The notes beneath the pieces were generated by a model. It was not told the DNA's origin. It did no database searches and was given only the letters and a program-made list of their open reading frames with translations. Positions 1-13,025 of a stretch of DNA of 64,000 nucleotides are shown piece by piece. Within the stretch, counting starts at the first letter, position 1. Every line of letters starts with the position of its first letter. Source of the stretch: Formicarius rufipectus. Lineage: Eukaryota; Chordata; Aves; Passeriformes; Formicariidae. The position numbers were made by a program, and so were the translations under genes. The stretch covers positions 68,071 through 132,070 of the forward strand of contig VXAU01001104.1 of assembly GCA_013399695.1 (NCBI GenBank), written 5' to 3'.

Positions 1-3000
1 CAAAGGAGGACACAAAGCTCTGCAGAAGGTCTGGGCAGCTCCGTTCCCATCCGGCCTGCAACAATTTTTGTCTCTTATTTACATCTTTATCTGAACAGAA
101 ACACGGCAAAGGAGGTTCAGTTGAAATGGGAAACGACAACTTTGAGCTTTGATTCCCACCGTGTGTTCCCTGATAGTGCTGATGTGAATTGTGCCCCTCG
201 GTTATTTCTGGAGGCAGAGTTTATAAACAGGTAACCCACAACAATGTTTCTTCATCCCTCCACCCGCTTAATAAAGTGAAGGATCACCTAAATTTAAAAC
301 AATATATTTAAAACACTAAGAACCATTTCCTGGAGCGTTGCCTAGTCTGTTTTAAACTTTTTTTTTTTTTACAAAAATAAAAGAGAAGTCCAAGCCGTGA
401 ATGTTTGTTTATTGCTTTTTTGTTTCAATTGTACTTATTTCTGTGCCGGGACAAGTGGAAGAACTTAACTTTTATTTTTACAGCAGCCCTTGCAGAAGGG
501 GAAGTCACTTCTGCTCCTTATTGTGTGTGTGTGTGTTTTCAACTCAGGACCAGAAGAGATGAGAAATTGGACCACAAAGTGATAAGAAAGATTAATTTTA
601 AAGGGTTCCTTGATGCACACTAGTGAGTAACTTACAACCATGTGTAGATATGCTTGATTATGAGAAGCACATGATGCCCATTCCGATTTTAACCTTTCAG
701 ACTTCCCTAAATTCTTCAATTCCCTAATCTGAACGTCTGGAGACTTCAGTCTCCCTCCCCCAGCTTCCCCAGGGATATTTCCTAGCACCCTGAGGATGAG
801 GAGGTAAGCGTTCCTCGGTGGTGTTCACAGCTCTCAGCATTGTTTGGTCGCCCCCACGGTGTTAATGGAAGTGCCTTTCAGGGAGAACTCTCGTTCCCAT
901 TGACAGAAACGGCCAAACAAGGCAGGGAATGAGTTCTGAGGTGCTCCCGGGCAGGGCCAGGAGCTGCACTCCCAGGGTCCTGGAGGGTGCCCTCCAGCTC
1001 CGGAGATTTGGGGGTCCTGAGAATAAACCCCCACCCACGGTGCCCTCTGCTCGTGGTGCCACCCCAAGTGTGATGAGCTCCAAACTCTCGGTTTCCTGCC
1101 TAAAGTGGAACCCCAAAAACTAAAGTGGAACCCCATAAACTAAAGTGAGTTTCTGCCCTTCCCTTCACTAAGATTGAAATGACTTTCTAAAGGTTTTAAA
1201 GGTTTTCCTTTAAGCTGGAAAGGCGAGAGCTGCAAAGCTGCAAGGTGGGATAAGGATGAAGGCACGTCCTGCAGGGATGGGCTGAGAAGAGCAGCAGGGA
1301 CTGTCCCTCCCCTGTGAGTCCTTGGGCAGATGTCCCTCCCCTGGCACGGAGGACTCTGGCCTAAGCCCCAGGAAGACCCTCCTTCCTTTCCAAGCCCAAC
1401 TGCAGCTGTGGCTGGGCTACCTCCACCATGAGACTGCCCCTGCCTCTTTGGGGTTCACCCTCCCTCTGTGAAATGGGGGTTCCAGGACCACTCAGAGGCA
1501 CAGAAAGGACCAAAACTGAAGAGTTTAGGAAAAGGGGCCTCTGGTGGAAGAGGAATTGGCCAAAGGCTTGGAAGAACACAACCTTCTGCAGGCAGTGTTG
1601 GCTGACACATTTGCTCTCAGAAATGCACCGGAGGGACCAAACTTCAACGCATTGAGTGGTTTTAACCAGTGGTTTGCTTCCTAAATACAAACAGTCGTTT
1701 CCTCAGAGAAATGTTGTGGGGGGAAAAGGGGTATTGATTGTCCTCATGAAGTCTCCTCCCTCAGTCCCACCTGAGGGGTGAGAGGAAGGAGGGAACCCTT
1801 CCTGCTGCCTCTGCCCCCCCTTCCCTCTCCAGCTGGAGGGTTCAGGGGAAGGGTAGGAAGGCGCTTGGGTTGGGAACAGCCTAAAGTGATAATCAAAGCC
1901 CCGTTGACACCTCGCACTGAGCTGTCCCTCATCCCTCCGGTGACTGCGCAGGGAGCAGCATCAGCGCTCAGGGGAATTCCTGCCCTGGCAACTCTGCCAC
2001 GCCAGAACATCAGCTCCTGCCAGGCACTTGCTCTGAGGATGCAGGACAGCTTACCCAGGCAGAGAGGAGCACCACAGAATTCAGTAAAACCTGTGCTCGT
2101 GAGCAGGACAGGAGCTGGAAAGATTCCCTGTGTTTCCATAAAACATGCCATTTCCCTCCCCACAATCCTGGGTCAGGAAACAAACACAACCTATTAATTC
2201 TAGGCTCTCAGACTAAAGGAGGAAATGACAAGTTATATTAAGAAAAAGGGGGTGGCACTTGAAAGAAGGAAAAAACCAAGATGTCCCCAATCACTAAAAG
2301 CACAGATGTGTCCCCTTTGGTGCTGAGGCAAAACTGAAACAGCTGGAGAACGACTCCTTTTTCCTCAGCTTAGTTTTAAACAAGAACACTGAATGATGGG
2401 TTCATCTCAATGAGAAAAATGAGGATTAATCACAGAAATTATTAACATATTTCAGTAAGATTATTTAATCTCCTTAAACTGTTTGTTTTCAAGTCTGAAA
2501 GAGCTTAAAGCTCCCTGTGTAAACACTGGGCTGAATTCACCAGCACAGAAAGTCTCCGGCATCATTCGAAATAACACATTGTTTGCATTTTTCATAAAGA
2601 CATCAAGTGTATTTCATCCCTGTGAAACACGAGCCTGCCCCGGGGAATTACAGATGAGCAAAACCAGAACAAGTGGAAGTTTAATTTATTTTTTTTTTTA
2701 AATGCCAAGGAGCCAATGGGTTAAGCTCTCAATTTATCTTTGTTTCTCCAAAGATACAACACTCCTGCAGAGACATTAAGAGCAGGACCACACCTGGGTT
2801 TCTTTAGCAGTGGCCTGCTGGAAATATTTGTCAGGCATTGTGTCAGATCCCAGAGCACATTCCTGCTCTTCGTGATTAACCTTTGAGGGGATTAGCTCGG
2901 GAGTGACATTCCCCCCGAATTAAGGGTGCTCAGACTGCCGGGGTTGGCCCTTGGAGGGGGTTTCAAACAAAGCCTGAGCCAGCCCCGAGCGAGTGGAGTG

Positions 3001-6000
3001 TCTGTAGGAAACAGAATCCACAGCCAAGCAGGGAAAACAAGCCAGGAACGTTCTGATATTTAGACAGGAGTAAATTCAATACTCCTTAGGAAAGGGAAAA
3101 AAAGGCAGATGAGAGAAACTGGCCCTTCTAAAGAGACCCGGCCAGGGGGATGAGCAGATCAGCTGTGAGTAAAACCCCACCAGAACCCGGGCTCCTTCTG
3201 CAGACACATCAAACCTTGCCCCTCATCCCACACCCCGCAGAGGTTCTCCCGCAGGTTCTGCCACCTCTGCTGAGCTTGGCACTGCCCCAGCCCGTTCCTC
3301 CTGACAGGGTTTGCTCCCTGGATCCAGGTCAGCTGGGGCAGCTCCAGCCTGGTTTCATTGAGAGGCTCTCTGAGACTGGAGCAGAAGTCAGAGGCTGCCT
3401 CAGTCCAGGCACCCGGCCAGATCTCCCAAGACAAAGAACTTTGTCCGGCACGATGCTAATAAATTATCACACCCTCCTTCTCCAAAACATTCATTCACGT
3501 GACTCGAGGCACAGGATTCCAAGTGTACAGGGAGGGGTTGAAAGAAAAAAAAAAACCCACACCCATTGCAAAGCAACTGCAGCAGACCTGAGCAAACCTA
3601 TTTCCCCCCTGTATTTTCCTCCCCTTGCCCCACACCAGTGACTCCAGTCAATGAAGCGGCACAAAAGTGAATGGAACGCGGGTGTTTTGGAGGAAAAGCG
3701 GCAGGAGCACAAGGCAAAGGCTCTGCCACGTTCCCCGATGCTCAGCACGTGGATCATTCATCACCAGGAGAAGGTGATCCCTCAACTCTCAGCCTCTATT
3801 ATTCTGCTACAGCACTGCCTTGTGGACCGCAGCCCCATCCCAGCGCTCCGGCTTGGACCTTTGCCCAAACCACATGTTTTTCCCCTTAAATCCTGGCTGG
3901 AAAAGCGAGGCAGAGCCGCCTGCAGAACACCCAGCCCGGCTCGGCGCTCCCTGGAGGGGGGATGACAGCGCTGCGGACCGACAGGCTGGAACCAGCAGCC
4001 CCGGGACGCAAACCCTGCGAGCCTTGGGAGAACATTCCGTGTTGTGGAGCACCATCTGGTGGCACCTTGGCCACCTCCACCTGAGGATCCTCCCGCGGGC
4101 AGCAAGAGCTGCCTCACCCCACACCAGCTGCTGCTCGGGTGTTGTCCTTTGGCAGTTCTTGTGGCTCCTACGGCAAGAGCTTCGAGGGCAGAGCCTGGAG
4201 TGGTTGCTCAGGGCTGGGTGGATGCTGACAGTCTTTCTGCACTGCTCACCGCCTGTCTGAAGCAGCTTCACCTTCACTTGAAGGTTATTCCATCAGCTGA
4301 GGGTCAGCACGGAGCAGTCCAATCTCACAGGTGAAATGCAGGATGGCCTCCTGAGAACAAGCACTTCGGGTCTTCCAGGACAACCAGAGGTTGTGTCATT
4401 GCATGTCCATCCCCCTGCAAAGTGTCTGTTGCTTCTCGATGAAAAGCATGAAGAGGACAAGGGAAATTACCCAGTTCAGCACAATGAATTTTAAATAGTC
4501 CTCGAGATAAGCTTTTTTGTTAAAGGCCATGGGTATTTCCTGTGGGATTCAGAATGATTCCCTGTCTTGAACCATGAAAGGACCTCTGATCACAAACAGC
4601 CGCTGTCCAGTTCCCAAACAGAAGGTTTCACGCTCCTGTGACAAAGACAATGGTTTAGAGGAGAGCACTGAACTCACATACCAGGGATTTGTTTGACTCT
4701 CCAGGCTCTGCAGTCCCAGATCCCATTTTCCATCCTGCTCCTCAGCAGTTCACTTCTGCCCTTGGGATGCAGAGAGAATCCAGCTCCTGTCCATGCATTC
4801 CCCAGGAGTCTGGGAACTCCACGTGGGAGCACAGGGTTCATCCCTGAGTGTGGTTCCTAAAGCATCTGCTGCTCAGGAACATCTGGGATGTCCACAGTGT
4901 CCCCAGGCCCTTCCCACCACCAAACCCTAAACTCAGCTTTCCCAGGTGGGAGTCAGCAGGGACAGCGGGTCTCTGCCAGGCTCACTCGTGGGTTTGGGCG
5001 AGTTGGGGAGTTTTGTTTAATTAGAAAGACTTTAGATCCATAAATATTTGGAGCTTTCAGACGTTCTTCCCTTGTTGAGGGACTTCTCAATACGTGGACT
5101 TTCTAAAGTTGTTTCTGTCAACATCAAGGATTTCTGGTTTTTTCTTCTTTTTTTTTTTTAATAAATTCCAAAAATCCTTGAAAAACACTAAGACAAAGGC
5201 ATGACTCACATTCAGAATTTCCTGTTGATTTTTTTTTTTAATGGCCAGGATGTCATTGGACAGCTTGTCCTAAAATAAACTGATTACAATGACTTTGAAA
5301 GAGCAGGGATGTAGAAGGTTGAAAGCAGCGATTCTGCCTGATGAGCCCCTTTCCCCAGCAGGGCTGGGAGAGGAGCCCTCAGGAGAATCCCTGCGACTCC
5401 TGCAGGTTCAGCATTCCCAGAACTGGGCTTTAAAGGGCCAGTTCTCCCTGAAGAGTCACAAAATCTTCCCAGAAATCAAGAACCAACAGAAAAAAACCCC
5501 AAACCCATCGGCAAAAACCAGAAATGCACGTCCAGGTCCATCCTGGGGGAGGGTCCCACAGGGTGGGAGGGTCCCAGAGACCCCGAGGGCTCCCGAGCTC
5601 CTCTTCCCATGGAAGGGGAGGAATGCCCAGTGCCACCCAGAGCAGGGCAGAGCCAGGGCATGGCCCTGCGGGCAACCTGGGCAGGCACGGGAAGAGAAAT
5701 GGGAAGGAAGCACAGCAGCAAAATGCCAGACACTGAGGAAGTGGCTTGGGATGGCACTTGGGAGGGTCCCAGGAGCACATGCCTGGCAGGCAATTACACT
5801 CCTCCCAGGGCACATTAACTGGGGAAGGGAATTTGGGGCTTTTCTCAGGCCAGCCCGTTCATCCAAAGCACTTCTCTTGTGGAGAAACAATCTGTTTGTT
5901 CATCGGGTGTGGGGGGCTTGAGCTGCCCAGAAAGTCTGAATGCCACCTGCTCCATAAAGCCCCTCAGATAACACTGAGGACCTGGTGGTTATTTCATTAG

Positions 6001-6265
6001 CTTCGTGCAGCTCCAGAGGGGGAGAGGCCATGGCCAATTCCATAAAGCCTCAGAGTCCTGTGGAAGAGGGGGAGTGGGGAGAGAAGGAGGCACCAAATCA
6101 ATCCTGGGGGAGAGAACACGGAATCACATTCTGGCAGTCAGTTCTGGGGAGGCTGAAGGGGCAGCAGGTGAGCAAATGCCTTTCTGACACACACGGGGAT
6201 TTTGCAACTGCAGAGCAAAGCCTTGGTCCAAATTACAAGAGGTTGGAAGGCAAGACAGCCTGGTC
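1..6265. other. Intergenic DNA, no gene recognised
   Basis: No exon, RNA gene or protein family could be recognised on either strand. Open frames here are short, overlap on both strands and resemble no family I know. Minor simple sequence includes a T run near 359-371, a (GT)n stretch near 523-537, T runs near 5148-5160 and 5230-5240, and a 20-bp unit repeated about 2.5 times at 1100-1148. By synteny with human 15q22 the interval should lie between SMAD6 and LCTL, so distal regulatory elements are possible, but none can be shown from one sequence. Confidence 0.5.
1100..1148. repeat. Short 20-bp tandem repeat, about 2.5 copies
   Basis: The unit TAAAGTGGAACCCCAAAAAC is followed by a copy with one substitution and then by a partial third copy (TAAAGTGAG). 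It lies in non-coding DNA with no associated gene. Confidence 0.7.
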
Positions 6266-6583
6266 CAAGGTCCCTCCATCCCGGGCTCCAGGGTCCCTCC
6301 ATCCCGGGCTCCAGGGTCCCTCCATCCCGGGCTCCAGGGTCCCTCCATCCCGGGCTCCAGGGTCCCTCCATCCCGGGCTCCAGGGTCCCTCCATCCCGGG
6401 CTCCAGGGTCCCTCCATCCCGGGCTCCAGGGTCCCTCCATCCCGGGCCCCAGGGTCCCTCCATCCCGGGCTCCAAGGTCCCTCCATCCCGGGCTCCAGGG
6501 TCCCTCCATCCCGGGCTCCAGGGTCCCTCCATCCCAGGCTCCAAGGTCCCTCCATCCCGGGCTCCAAGGTCCCTCCATCCCTC
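6266..6583. repeat. 23-bp GC-rich minisatellite, about 14 copies
   Basis: Near-identical head-to-tail copies of a 23-bp unit (GGGTCCCTCCATCCC followed by GGGCTCCA) fill this stretch. A few scattered substitutions occur, such as GGGCCCCA near 6445 and AAGG in place of AGGG in several copies. Because 23 is not a multiple of 3 and the unit has no stop in any frame, the array makes long spurious open frames on both strands. These are artefacts of the repeat and not genes. There are no unique spacers, so it is not a CRISPR array. Confidence 0.95.
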
Positions 6584-7713
6584 CTCCCAGAGCAGGAATG
6601 CCAGAGCCAGCTGAGCACAGGACACTCAGACAGGAGCAGCCTCTCTTTACAGAGCTCTCAGTCTGTGCCAACACACCAGGGCAGGAGGTGGTGAAGGTGG
6701 GGCTTGGGAGCACATCCTGCACGAGTCATCCCCCAAAAAGAACATTTCCAAGTCTCCCAGCTGAGGAGCAGCCGGCCAAGAGACGACTCCTACTCAGAAA
6801 TTTAGTATACAAGGAATGAAAGTTTGTTATGGAGTTACATATGGCACTACATCTGCAAATATTTTACATTTTCAACTGGTTGGAGAATCACAGGAACACT
6901 AAACTCCTCCAGCCTCCCTGGAAATGTTCTGGACACATTTTATAGGAGCAGCAGAGGCAGAAAAGTAGCTTGTTCCAGAGCCAGACACTCAGTAGCAGTT
7001 TTGAAGAGATGCAGAGCTAAAAATGATTGCAGAAGGTTCAAGAATGGTCATTTCATGGCACACACAGACTCACCTCATCAGCATTCACCTCCATTTATAT
7101 TCAGATGATTTGTGGATTATTGTATACTTTTTAATTAAAATTCCAACACACATTTGTGGGAAGGAGATTGGTGGCACCACCACCTTTACACCAGGGGTGA
7201 GAAAGCAAATAAAAGAGAAACCTTTAGTTACTTTTAGATCCTTATTATTTCTGCATCCAGCTCATGGTATTAGTGAACGTTGACAATGAATGTTATGTTA
7301 ACAGAACCAAGGACAATGTGGAGGATTAATTATGAAAGGTCCAGAGCAAAGATGCCTTTTGAAATCCTGATTTAACTCTTCCTACTTAAAAATTCCCAGT
7401 CTGTGCCCCAAGGATATGGGATCACCAGTGAGCAGTTCAGTTGCTCAATCGAGTACTGCAAATACCAAACGCTGAAAGAAAGAGAAAGTAAAGAGTTTCT
7501 GAACATCTCATGGGCTCTGATCTGTTCCCAGGAAATTATTCCTGCCCAGCAAAGACGAGTAAAGCAACAAAAATGACATTCTGTCAAAGAATAATGTACA
7601 AAGAGCAGCAAAAGGCAGTAAGTGCCTGGCTGCAGGCTCTGCTCAGGAGCTGCCATTGCCCAGCTCTGCCTCTGAAACCACACTGGGTTCTGCCACACCA
7701 GCTCCAGGTGGAA
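6584..7713. other. Intergenic DNA, no gene recognised
   Basis: No coding exon, RNA gene or recognisable mobile element is seen between the 23-bp minisatellite and the first LTR. Confidence 0.45.
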
Positions 7714-8397
7714 TATCCTGGTTTTAGTAGCCAGGATCAGTCTGTCACTGGGTGGGGGTGGATTCTAAACCCTCTCTGTCATTTTTCTCACCAACTGCTC
7801 CCCATGGACCATTGGCAGCAGCTGCCCAGGGCACACCCCACCCCGCAGGGCACAGGGGGGTGTTTGGAACTTCTGTGGGATCAGGAAGTTTTCCTGCCTC
7901 CACACCCACCTGAGGGGTCATGTCTGCTCAGGGGCCATCAGGGATGCCAAAAATATGCCATTGTTCACCTCACAGAGTAAATCACCCCTTGGGAAACTCC
8001 CCACCCTGGGGGAGGGACTGGGCGTTCCCAGCTGAGCCCAAGTGGAGATAAACTTGGGGTTTGGGGACTGGGGGCTCTTCAGATCCAGAGGAGGAGCAGC
8101 GCCTTGACCAGACTGAGACTGCCCTGGGACTGCAGCCATCATTGTCACCAGCAGGTTTCTTGTTTTCTTTTCACTCTGAACTCAGGTGCCCACGTGGTGC
8201 TCAGCACAGGGCTTGGTGAGCTCCATCCTGCTCGTGCCCCCCTGGGCTGGGCTGCACGGCTGGTGTTTTGTGGCACAAACGAATTTTCCTTCTGTCTCAG
8301 TGTATTTTGTGATCTTTTATTAAATTGTTCTTCTGCCTTGCAATCCCATTCTGAGTTGGATTCATTTCTCCTGCCTGTTTAACTCTAAACCAGCACA
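7714..8397 (+). mobile_element. Solo LTR of an endogenous retrovirus (copy 1)
   Basis: About 684 bp that aligns end to end with the element at 9724-10410. Both begin T(G/A)TCCTGGTTTTAGTAGCC and end CTAAACCAGCACA, giving the TG...CA ends and short inverted termini expected of an LTR. An ATTAAA poly(A)-like signal at 8319-8324 suggests the sense strand is +. The first dinucleotide is TA here instead of TG. The flanks (GGAA before, GGACA after) fit a 5-bp target duplication that lost one base. No gag, pol or env sequence is attached. The family name was not determined. Confidence 0.8.
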
Positions 8398-9718
8398 GGA
8401 CAAGGCTCAGCTTTGGGTTGAGCAAAAACTGCAGCCCAGGGAGGGGATTGGGAACGTTCCTGCTGGGGCGTTTGGACCTGGAGTGCTCAGCTCTCAGCCC
8501 TGTGCACACCCTCATTAGTAAATTAATAAATAGGGCCAGGCACCTCAGGGAACAGCCAGAACCCTCCAGAGTGGTGCTGTTTTTGCAAGCACGTGGTCCT
8601 GGAGCTGCAGAGACCCTTCCCTTCTTGCCTTCCCTCAGCACTCTGAGCACAGATGGCCAAACCCAGGCGTGGTTTTGGCGACTCCCAACTCCTGCCCATG
8701 GATGTAACCGAGTGTCTGTGTGTTTGTAAAGGACACAGCAACTGCTCCCATCACAGCTGCTCCCACCACACTGGCTCTTTCATCTGGTGGAGCTTCGAGA
8801 GGAAGTAATTGGCTGTTAATTAGGGGGGCCGAGAGCCGCTCGCATCCCAGGCATGATTCACGACAGCATCATTTCTCAGCAGCTGTCAGCAGCAAGGGCT
8901 CAGCACTTCCAAGAAACCATTACAATATTCCACCAGCAAAGGATGAAGACAAATGCTGTGCACAGCTGAGAAAGCAGCAAACAAAATATTTTCTTAAAGC
9001 CTTCATTTGAGAGAGAATCCACTTGAAACACGCTGCTTCTCGGGAGAGATAAACAACAGCCCTGCCAGCGTGGCTTCCCAGCCCGTGAAACCCAAATCCA
9101 AACTCTTCAGATGTCCTCCCCAGAGCTGCAGGAAAAATGAAAGCCCTTCTCTCATTAATAGCTGGAAAGTTTAAACTTGTTCTTAATACTCCCCAGCCTG
9201 ACTCTGTTCCTGTGTGTCTTTCTTGTCTTATGTTTAAATTGTTTGCTCCTTGGGGAAGACATTTTGATTTGTTATCTTCATATAGGCCCTGAGAGGTCTG
9301 GCCGAAATCCAGCCCCTAAAGGATTTCAAACCAGGGAAACAACCCCTCTGCAGCAGATCAGAAGTCCATATAGAACAGCGTCCTGTCTCCAGTGACTCCC
9401 GGTAGCAAATGCTTTTGGGGGAGAAAATGCAAATATCAGAGTGTGTGTGTGGACTGAACTTCTTCCTGCCTGTCTTTTCCCTGCAGTTTGAGGGACAAAC
9501 AGTGAGGAATAAACTTGGCCTCGTGGCCCAGGTGCATGACAGAGCTCTAAATGCCATTTCTTGTGCAGGCCCTGAGGTTTGTGCTCTCGGAGGCAGCTCT
9601 GCCAAGCAAGGCAAAGGTTGGCTCATGCAGTGGGAACTCCTCCTGTGGATCTCATTACCCCCAAGCCCAGGGGAATGGGGGTTGTACCACCCCATTTTAC
9701 AGCCCTGATAACCTGCAG
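8398..9718. other. Non-repetitive DNA between two related LTRs
   Basis: About 1.3 kb separates the two related LTRs. It has no retroviral open frame, no primer-binding site next to the left LTR and no polypurine tract before the right LTR that I can see. It therefore appears to be host intergenic DNA and not a proviral interior. No host gene is recognised in it. Confidence 0.55.
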
Positions 9719-10415
9719 TCAGCTGTCCTGGTTTTAGTAGCCAGCACCAGTTTGTCACTGGGTGGGGGTGGATTCTAAACCCTCTCTGTCATTTTTCTCA
9801 CCAACTGCTCCCCATGGCCCATTGGCAGCAGCTGCCCAGGGCACACCCCACCCCTCAGGGCACAGGGGGGTGTTTGGGAACTTCTGTGGGATAAGGAAGT
9901 TCTCCTGCCTCCACACCCACCTGAGGGGTCATGTCTGCTCAGGGGCCAGCAGGGATGCCAAAAATATGCCATTGTTCACCTCCCAGAGTAAACCACCCCT
10001 TGGGAAACTCCCCACCCTGGGGGAGGGACTGGGTGTTCCCAGCTGAGCCCAAGTGGAGATAAACTTGGGGTTTGGGGACTGGGGGCTCTTCAGATCCAGA
10101 GGAGGAGCAGAGCCTCGACCAGACTGAGACTGCCCTGGGACTGCAGCCATCATTGTCACCAGCAGGTTTCTTGATTTCTTTTTACTTTGAACTCAGGTGG
10201 CCCACGTGGTGCTCAGCACAGGGCTTGGTGAGCTCCATCCTGCTCGTGCCCCCCTGGGCTGGGCTGCACAGCTGGTGTTTTTGTGGCACAAACGAATTTT
10301 CCTTCTGTCTCAGTGTATTTTGTGATCTTTTATTAAATTGTTCTTCTGCCTTGCAATCCCATTCTGAGTTGGATTCATTTCTCCTGCCTGTTTAATTCTA
10401 AACCAGCACATCAGC
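9719..10415 (+). mobile_element. Solo LTR (copy 2) with 5-bp TSD TCAGC
   Basis: The LTR proper is 9724-10410 (687 bp), from TGTCCTGGTTTTAG to CTAAACCAGCACA. It is bounded by the direct repeat TCAGC at 9719-9723 and 10411-10415. The perfect 5-bp target duplication and TG...CA ends identify a complete solo LTR made by one integration followed by LTR-LTR recombination. An ATTAAA signal lies at 10332-10337, suggesting + orientation. It is closely similar to copy 1 upstream. Confidence 0.9.
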
Positions 10416-12120
10416 CCAGGTGAAGTGCTGGGAACTGGGATTGCAGCTGAGGAATGCCTGGCACAGCTGGCCCTGCTGTTGGGGAAGCAGCAGAGTCCCA
10501 TCCTGCTCCATCTGCCCGGACACATCACACAGACACTTTTATCCCTCCAAACAAACGCTGCTCTTGGAAAAAACTTCTCCTGGAAACCAAACACGAGTGC
10601 ACTGGGCATTGCAAGGGAGAGCTGCACACAAACAGTCTGCCATAACCTCAGTCCCAGCTGGGCTTCCCACAGCAGGAGAAAGTTCTGCAGAAGCTCCAGA
10701 GCACTCTTCCCTCCTCAGCAACATCCCCTCAACCTCCCGTTTGCCAGAGCCAGCACCACGAGGAAGAAGATGGTTTAATGGGCAGCACCCCGGCCCCAAC
10801 TTAGTCACCACCCAGAGACAACACACCCTGGAGGAGACAGCCTTTCATACAGAATAAATTCAAATACTTTTCTATGGGCTGCAGAGTTTTTGGTGTGGTT
10901 TTACAGGCACAGTTCTCTTCTGGATAATTGAGGGGGGGAAGAAGCTGGGTTGCAGCAGGCAGGAAATATTCAGGCTTGGTGTTGTTTGTGGGCTAAACCA
11001 AAATAGCAGGACTTGTATGTAAAACACGAATGAGAGGAAAAACAATGTTATAAACCTCACCCCCCCCCAAAAAAAAAAAAGGAGCTGCAAGAGAGCTGAC
11101 AGGTAACAACATCTCTAACCTACACCCACAAAGGACACGACCACAACTGGAGGCGTCCAACCTCATGTGACTGCAGTCCCAGGGCCAAAGATGTGCTCAG
11201 GAGTGGCCCTGTCTCCCAGAGCACACGACCCCAGGCTCAGTCCATCGGCGGTGCCGGGACCTTTCCGAGCCGGTGCGGAGGGGGGAAACTGCACCAGCCC
11301 CCACCACTGACCCACGAGGCCAGAGAGGAGGTGACACTCAGCCAAAAGAGCTTATTCCCTAAGTCATTCCTTGCATATTCTCTCTGGGACGTGGCTCTGG
11401 GTGGGACACCCCAAGTGTGACCGCGTCCAGGAGGCAGAGTTCAGGTGGGGACACAAACCCTTCCCAGCCTGGTGGGTCTGCAGGCAGAAGGTGCTCTTGG
11501 TGTCCCAGACAAGCTTGGAGGCACTGCCTGCCAATCTCCACTGCCAACCAACTTCTGGGGGAATGAGGAGTAACGTTGAAGACCCAGCTCAAACCAAACA
11601 TCTCAGCTGGGCGATCCTTAACCAGTTCCTCGCGAAGCAAAACAGCATCTTCTGCGGGACTCGGAGGGGACGTGGACGGTTCCTCTCTGCACAGATTCAT
11701 TGGAAAGGTTTTAATAAACACAGATGTTGGGAATGGATGGCTACTGTGTAATCATGTGGAGAAAAAGCCAAGGGACAAAACATCCCTTAATGAAGCCCCA
11801 CATGCTGTGGAATATTCCAAAACAAGGGAGGAAGGAATATGGCTGGTGTTGCAAAGAGACAAATCACAAGAACCCAGATGCCGAGGTTTATTTGTTTGAA
11901 AACATTCTTCTCCCGCCCCATTTGTAAGCCCTGGAAGACCTTGCTGTGAGCAACATACAAGGCAGCTCAAGAGACCTACGTGGCATTTCAGTCAGTTTTT
12001 AGAGTATTACACCCAGTTCCAAACTCCAGTGCTGAGGTAGGAGGTGGCTTTCACTCTCTCTGAGACCCTTATTTAATCCTTATTTAAGCACAGATGCTTA
12101 TTTGAGGAGCTTTAACTGGG
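10416..12120. other. Intergenic DNA, no gene recognised
   Basis: No exon or RNA gene recognised. A C run and A run near 11061-11082 are the only conspicuous simple sequence. Confidence 0.45.
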
Positions 12121-12235
12121 TTTCATGGGATCCCTGAAGGGTTTGGGTTGGAAGGCACCTTAAAAACCATGTCATTCCAACAAAACACCTTCCACTGTCC
12201 CAGGTTGCTCCAAGCCCTGTCCAATTACCCTCTGC
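12121..12235 (-). mobile_element. CR1 LINE 3'-end fragment
   Basis: The stretch contains the reverse complement of the conserved avian CR1 tail: GGTTTGGGTTGGAAGGCACC, then a segment like CCTTCCACTGTCCCAGGTTGCTCCAAGCCCTGTCCAA. This places the CR1 sense strand on -. It is short, diverged and without coding potential. Confidence 0.75.
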
Positions 12236-12988
12236 CATTCCCAGCAGGAATTCTGCTGTGACCAGAAAGAATCCTGCACTAGCACAAATGTGTTCACCTT
12301 TTCCAAAGAAGAGAAAAATCATTGGACACTGAAGCAAATAAGTCTGAATTTCTGGCTTTTAACACTTTTCAGCACAAAAATTAACAGATTTTGATTTTTC
12401 TGGTGCTGAGGATATAAAAAGCTGGCAGAATAGCTGAGTAGCATTTTTAGGGAATTTCCCCCTTCCTTCCCTCCCTTCAGCTGGGACTTTCATTCACTAA
12501 TCACAGCTAAATAATCCCCAAGGAGTAAAAATATTTTTGCCAGTCCAACACTCCTGCTATGCCAGTGAACTTTGCTGAAGAATCCCAAACTCAGGCAACC
12601 TAAGAATATATTTGTAATATTCAACAAAATAATAAATTCAGCACATGACACAGGAAATAATAATCAGATGATCTCAGCTCCAGAAGTATTTCAGTGCTGT
12701 GGAAATGCCAGGTTGGAGAGTTCATGTGGAAAAGGAAAAGCCTTGTAACTTCTCCAAACATCAGTCATCACTTCCAGATACCTCTAAATACAGCCATTCA
12801 TTTCACACTGCAGGATATTGTATTGAAAAGCGAGGCAGGGCCAACACAGCACCTTCCACCACCAAATATGCACTGCACAAACCTTAGCTAAGTGTGTTTT
12901 TCCTATTTGGAATAGGGCTCTTTCATTTCCAAAAAAGAGCTTCATGCTTCTTGCAGAGCTAAATATTTATAGCCCCATGCCAAAAAAG

Positions 12989-13025
<37 letters not shown>

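Noticed and set aside
5289..5921. 210-codon open frame as a gene
   Set aside because: It overlaps comparable frames on the opposite strand, has no recognisable domain, and has composition like the surrounding DNA.
6266..6583. CRISPR array
   Set aside because: The units are directly adjacent with no unique spacers, and the sequence is from a vertebrate.
5985..6819. Proline/serine-rich 200-residue open frames on both strands
   Set aside because: They are translations of the 23-bp minisatellite in rotating frames, with no splice signals or family similarity outside the repeat.
7714..10410. A 2.7-kb provirus flanked by two LTRs
   Set aside because: The right LTR has its own perfect target duplication (TCAGC), the left flank differs, and the interior has no retroviral features. 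Two solo LTRs are the simpler reading.
12981..13023. Poly(A) tail of a processed pseudogene
   Set aside because: No recognisable cDNA body lies upstream and no target duplication was seen, so it is treated as simple sequence.
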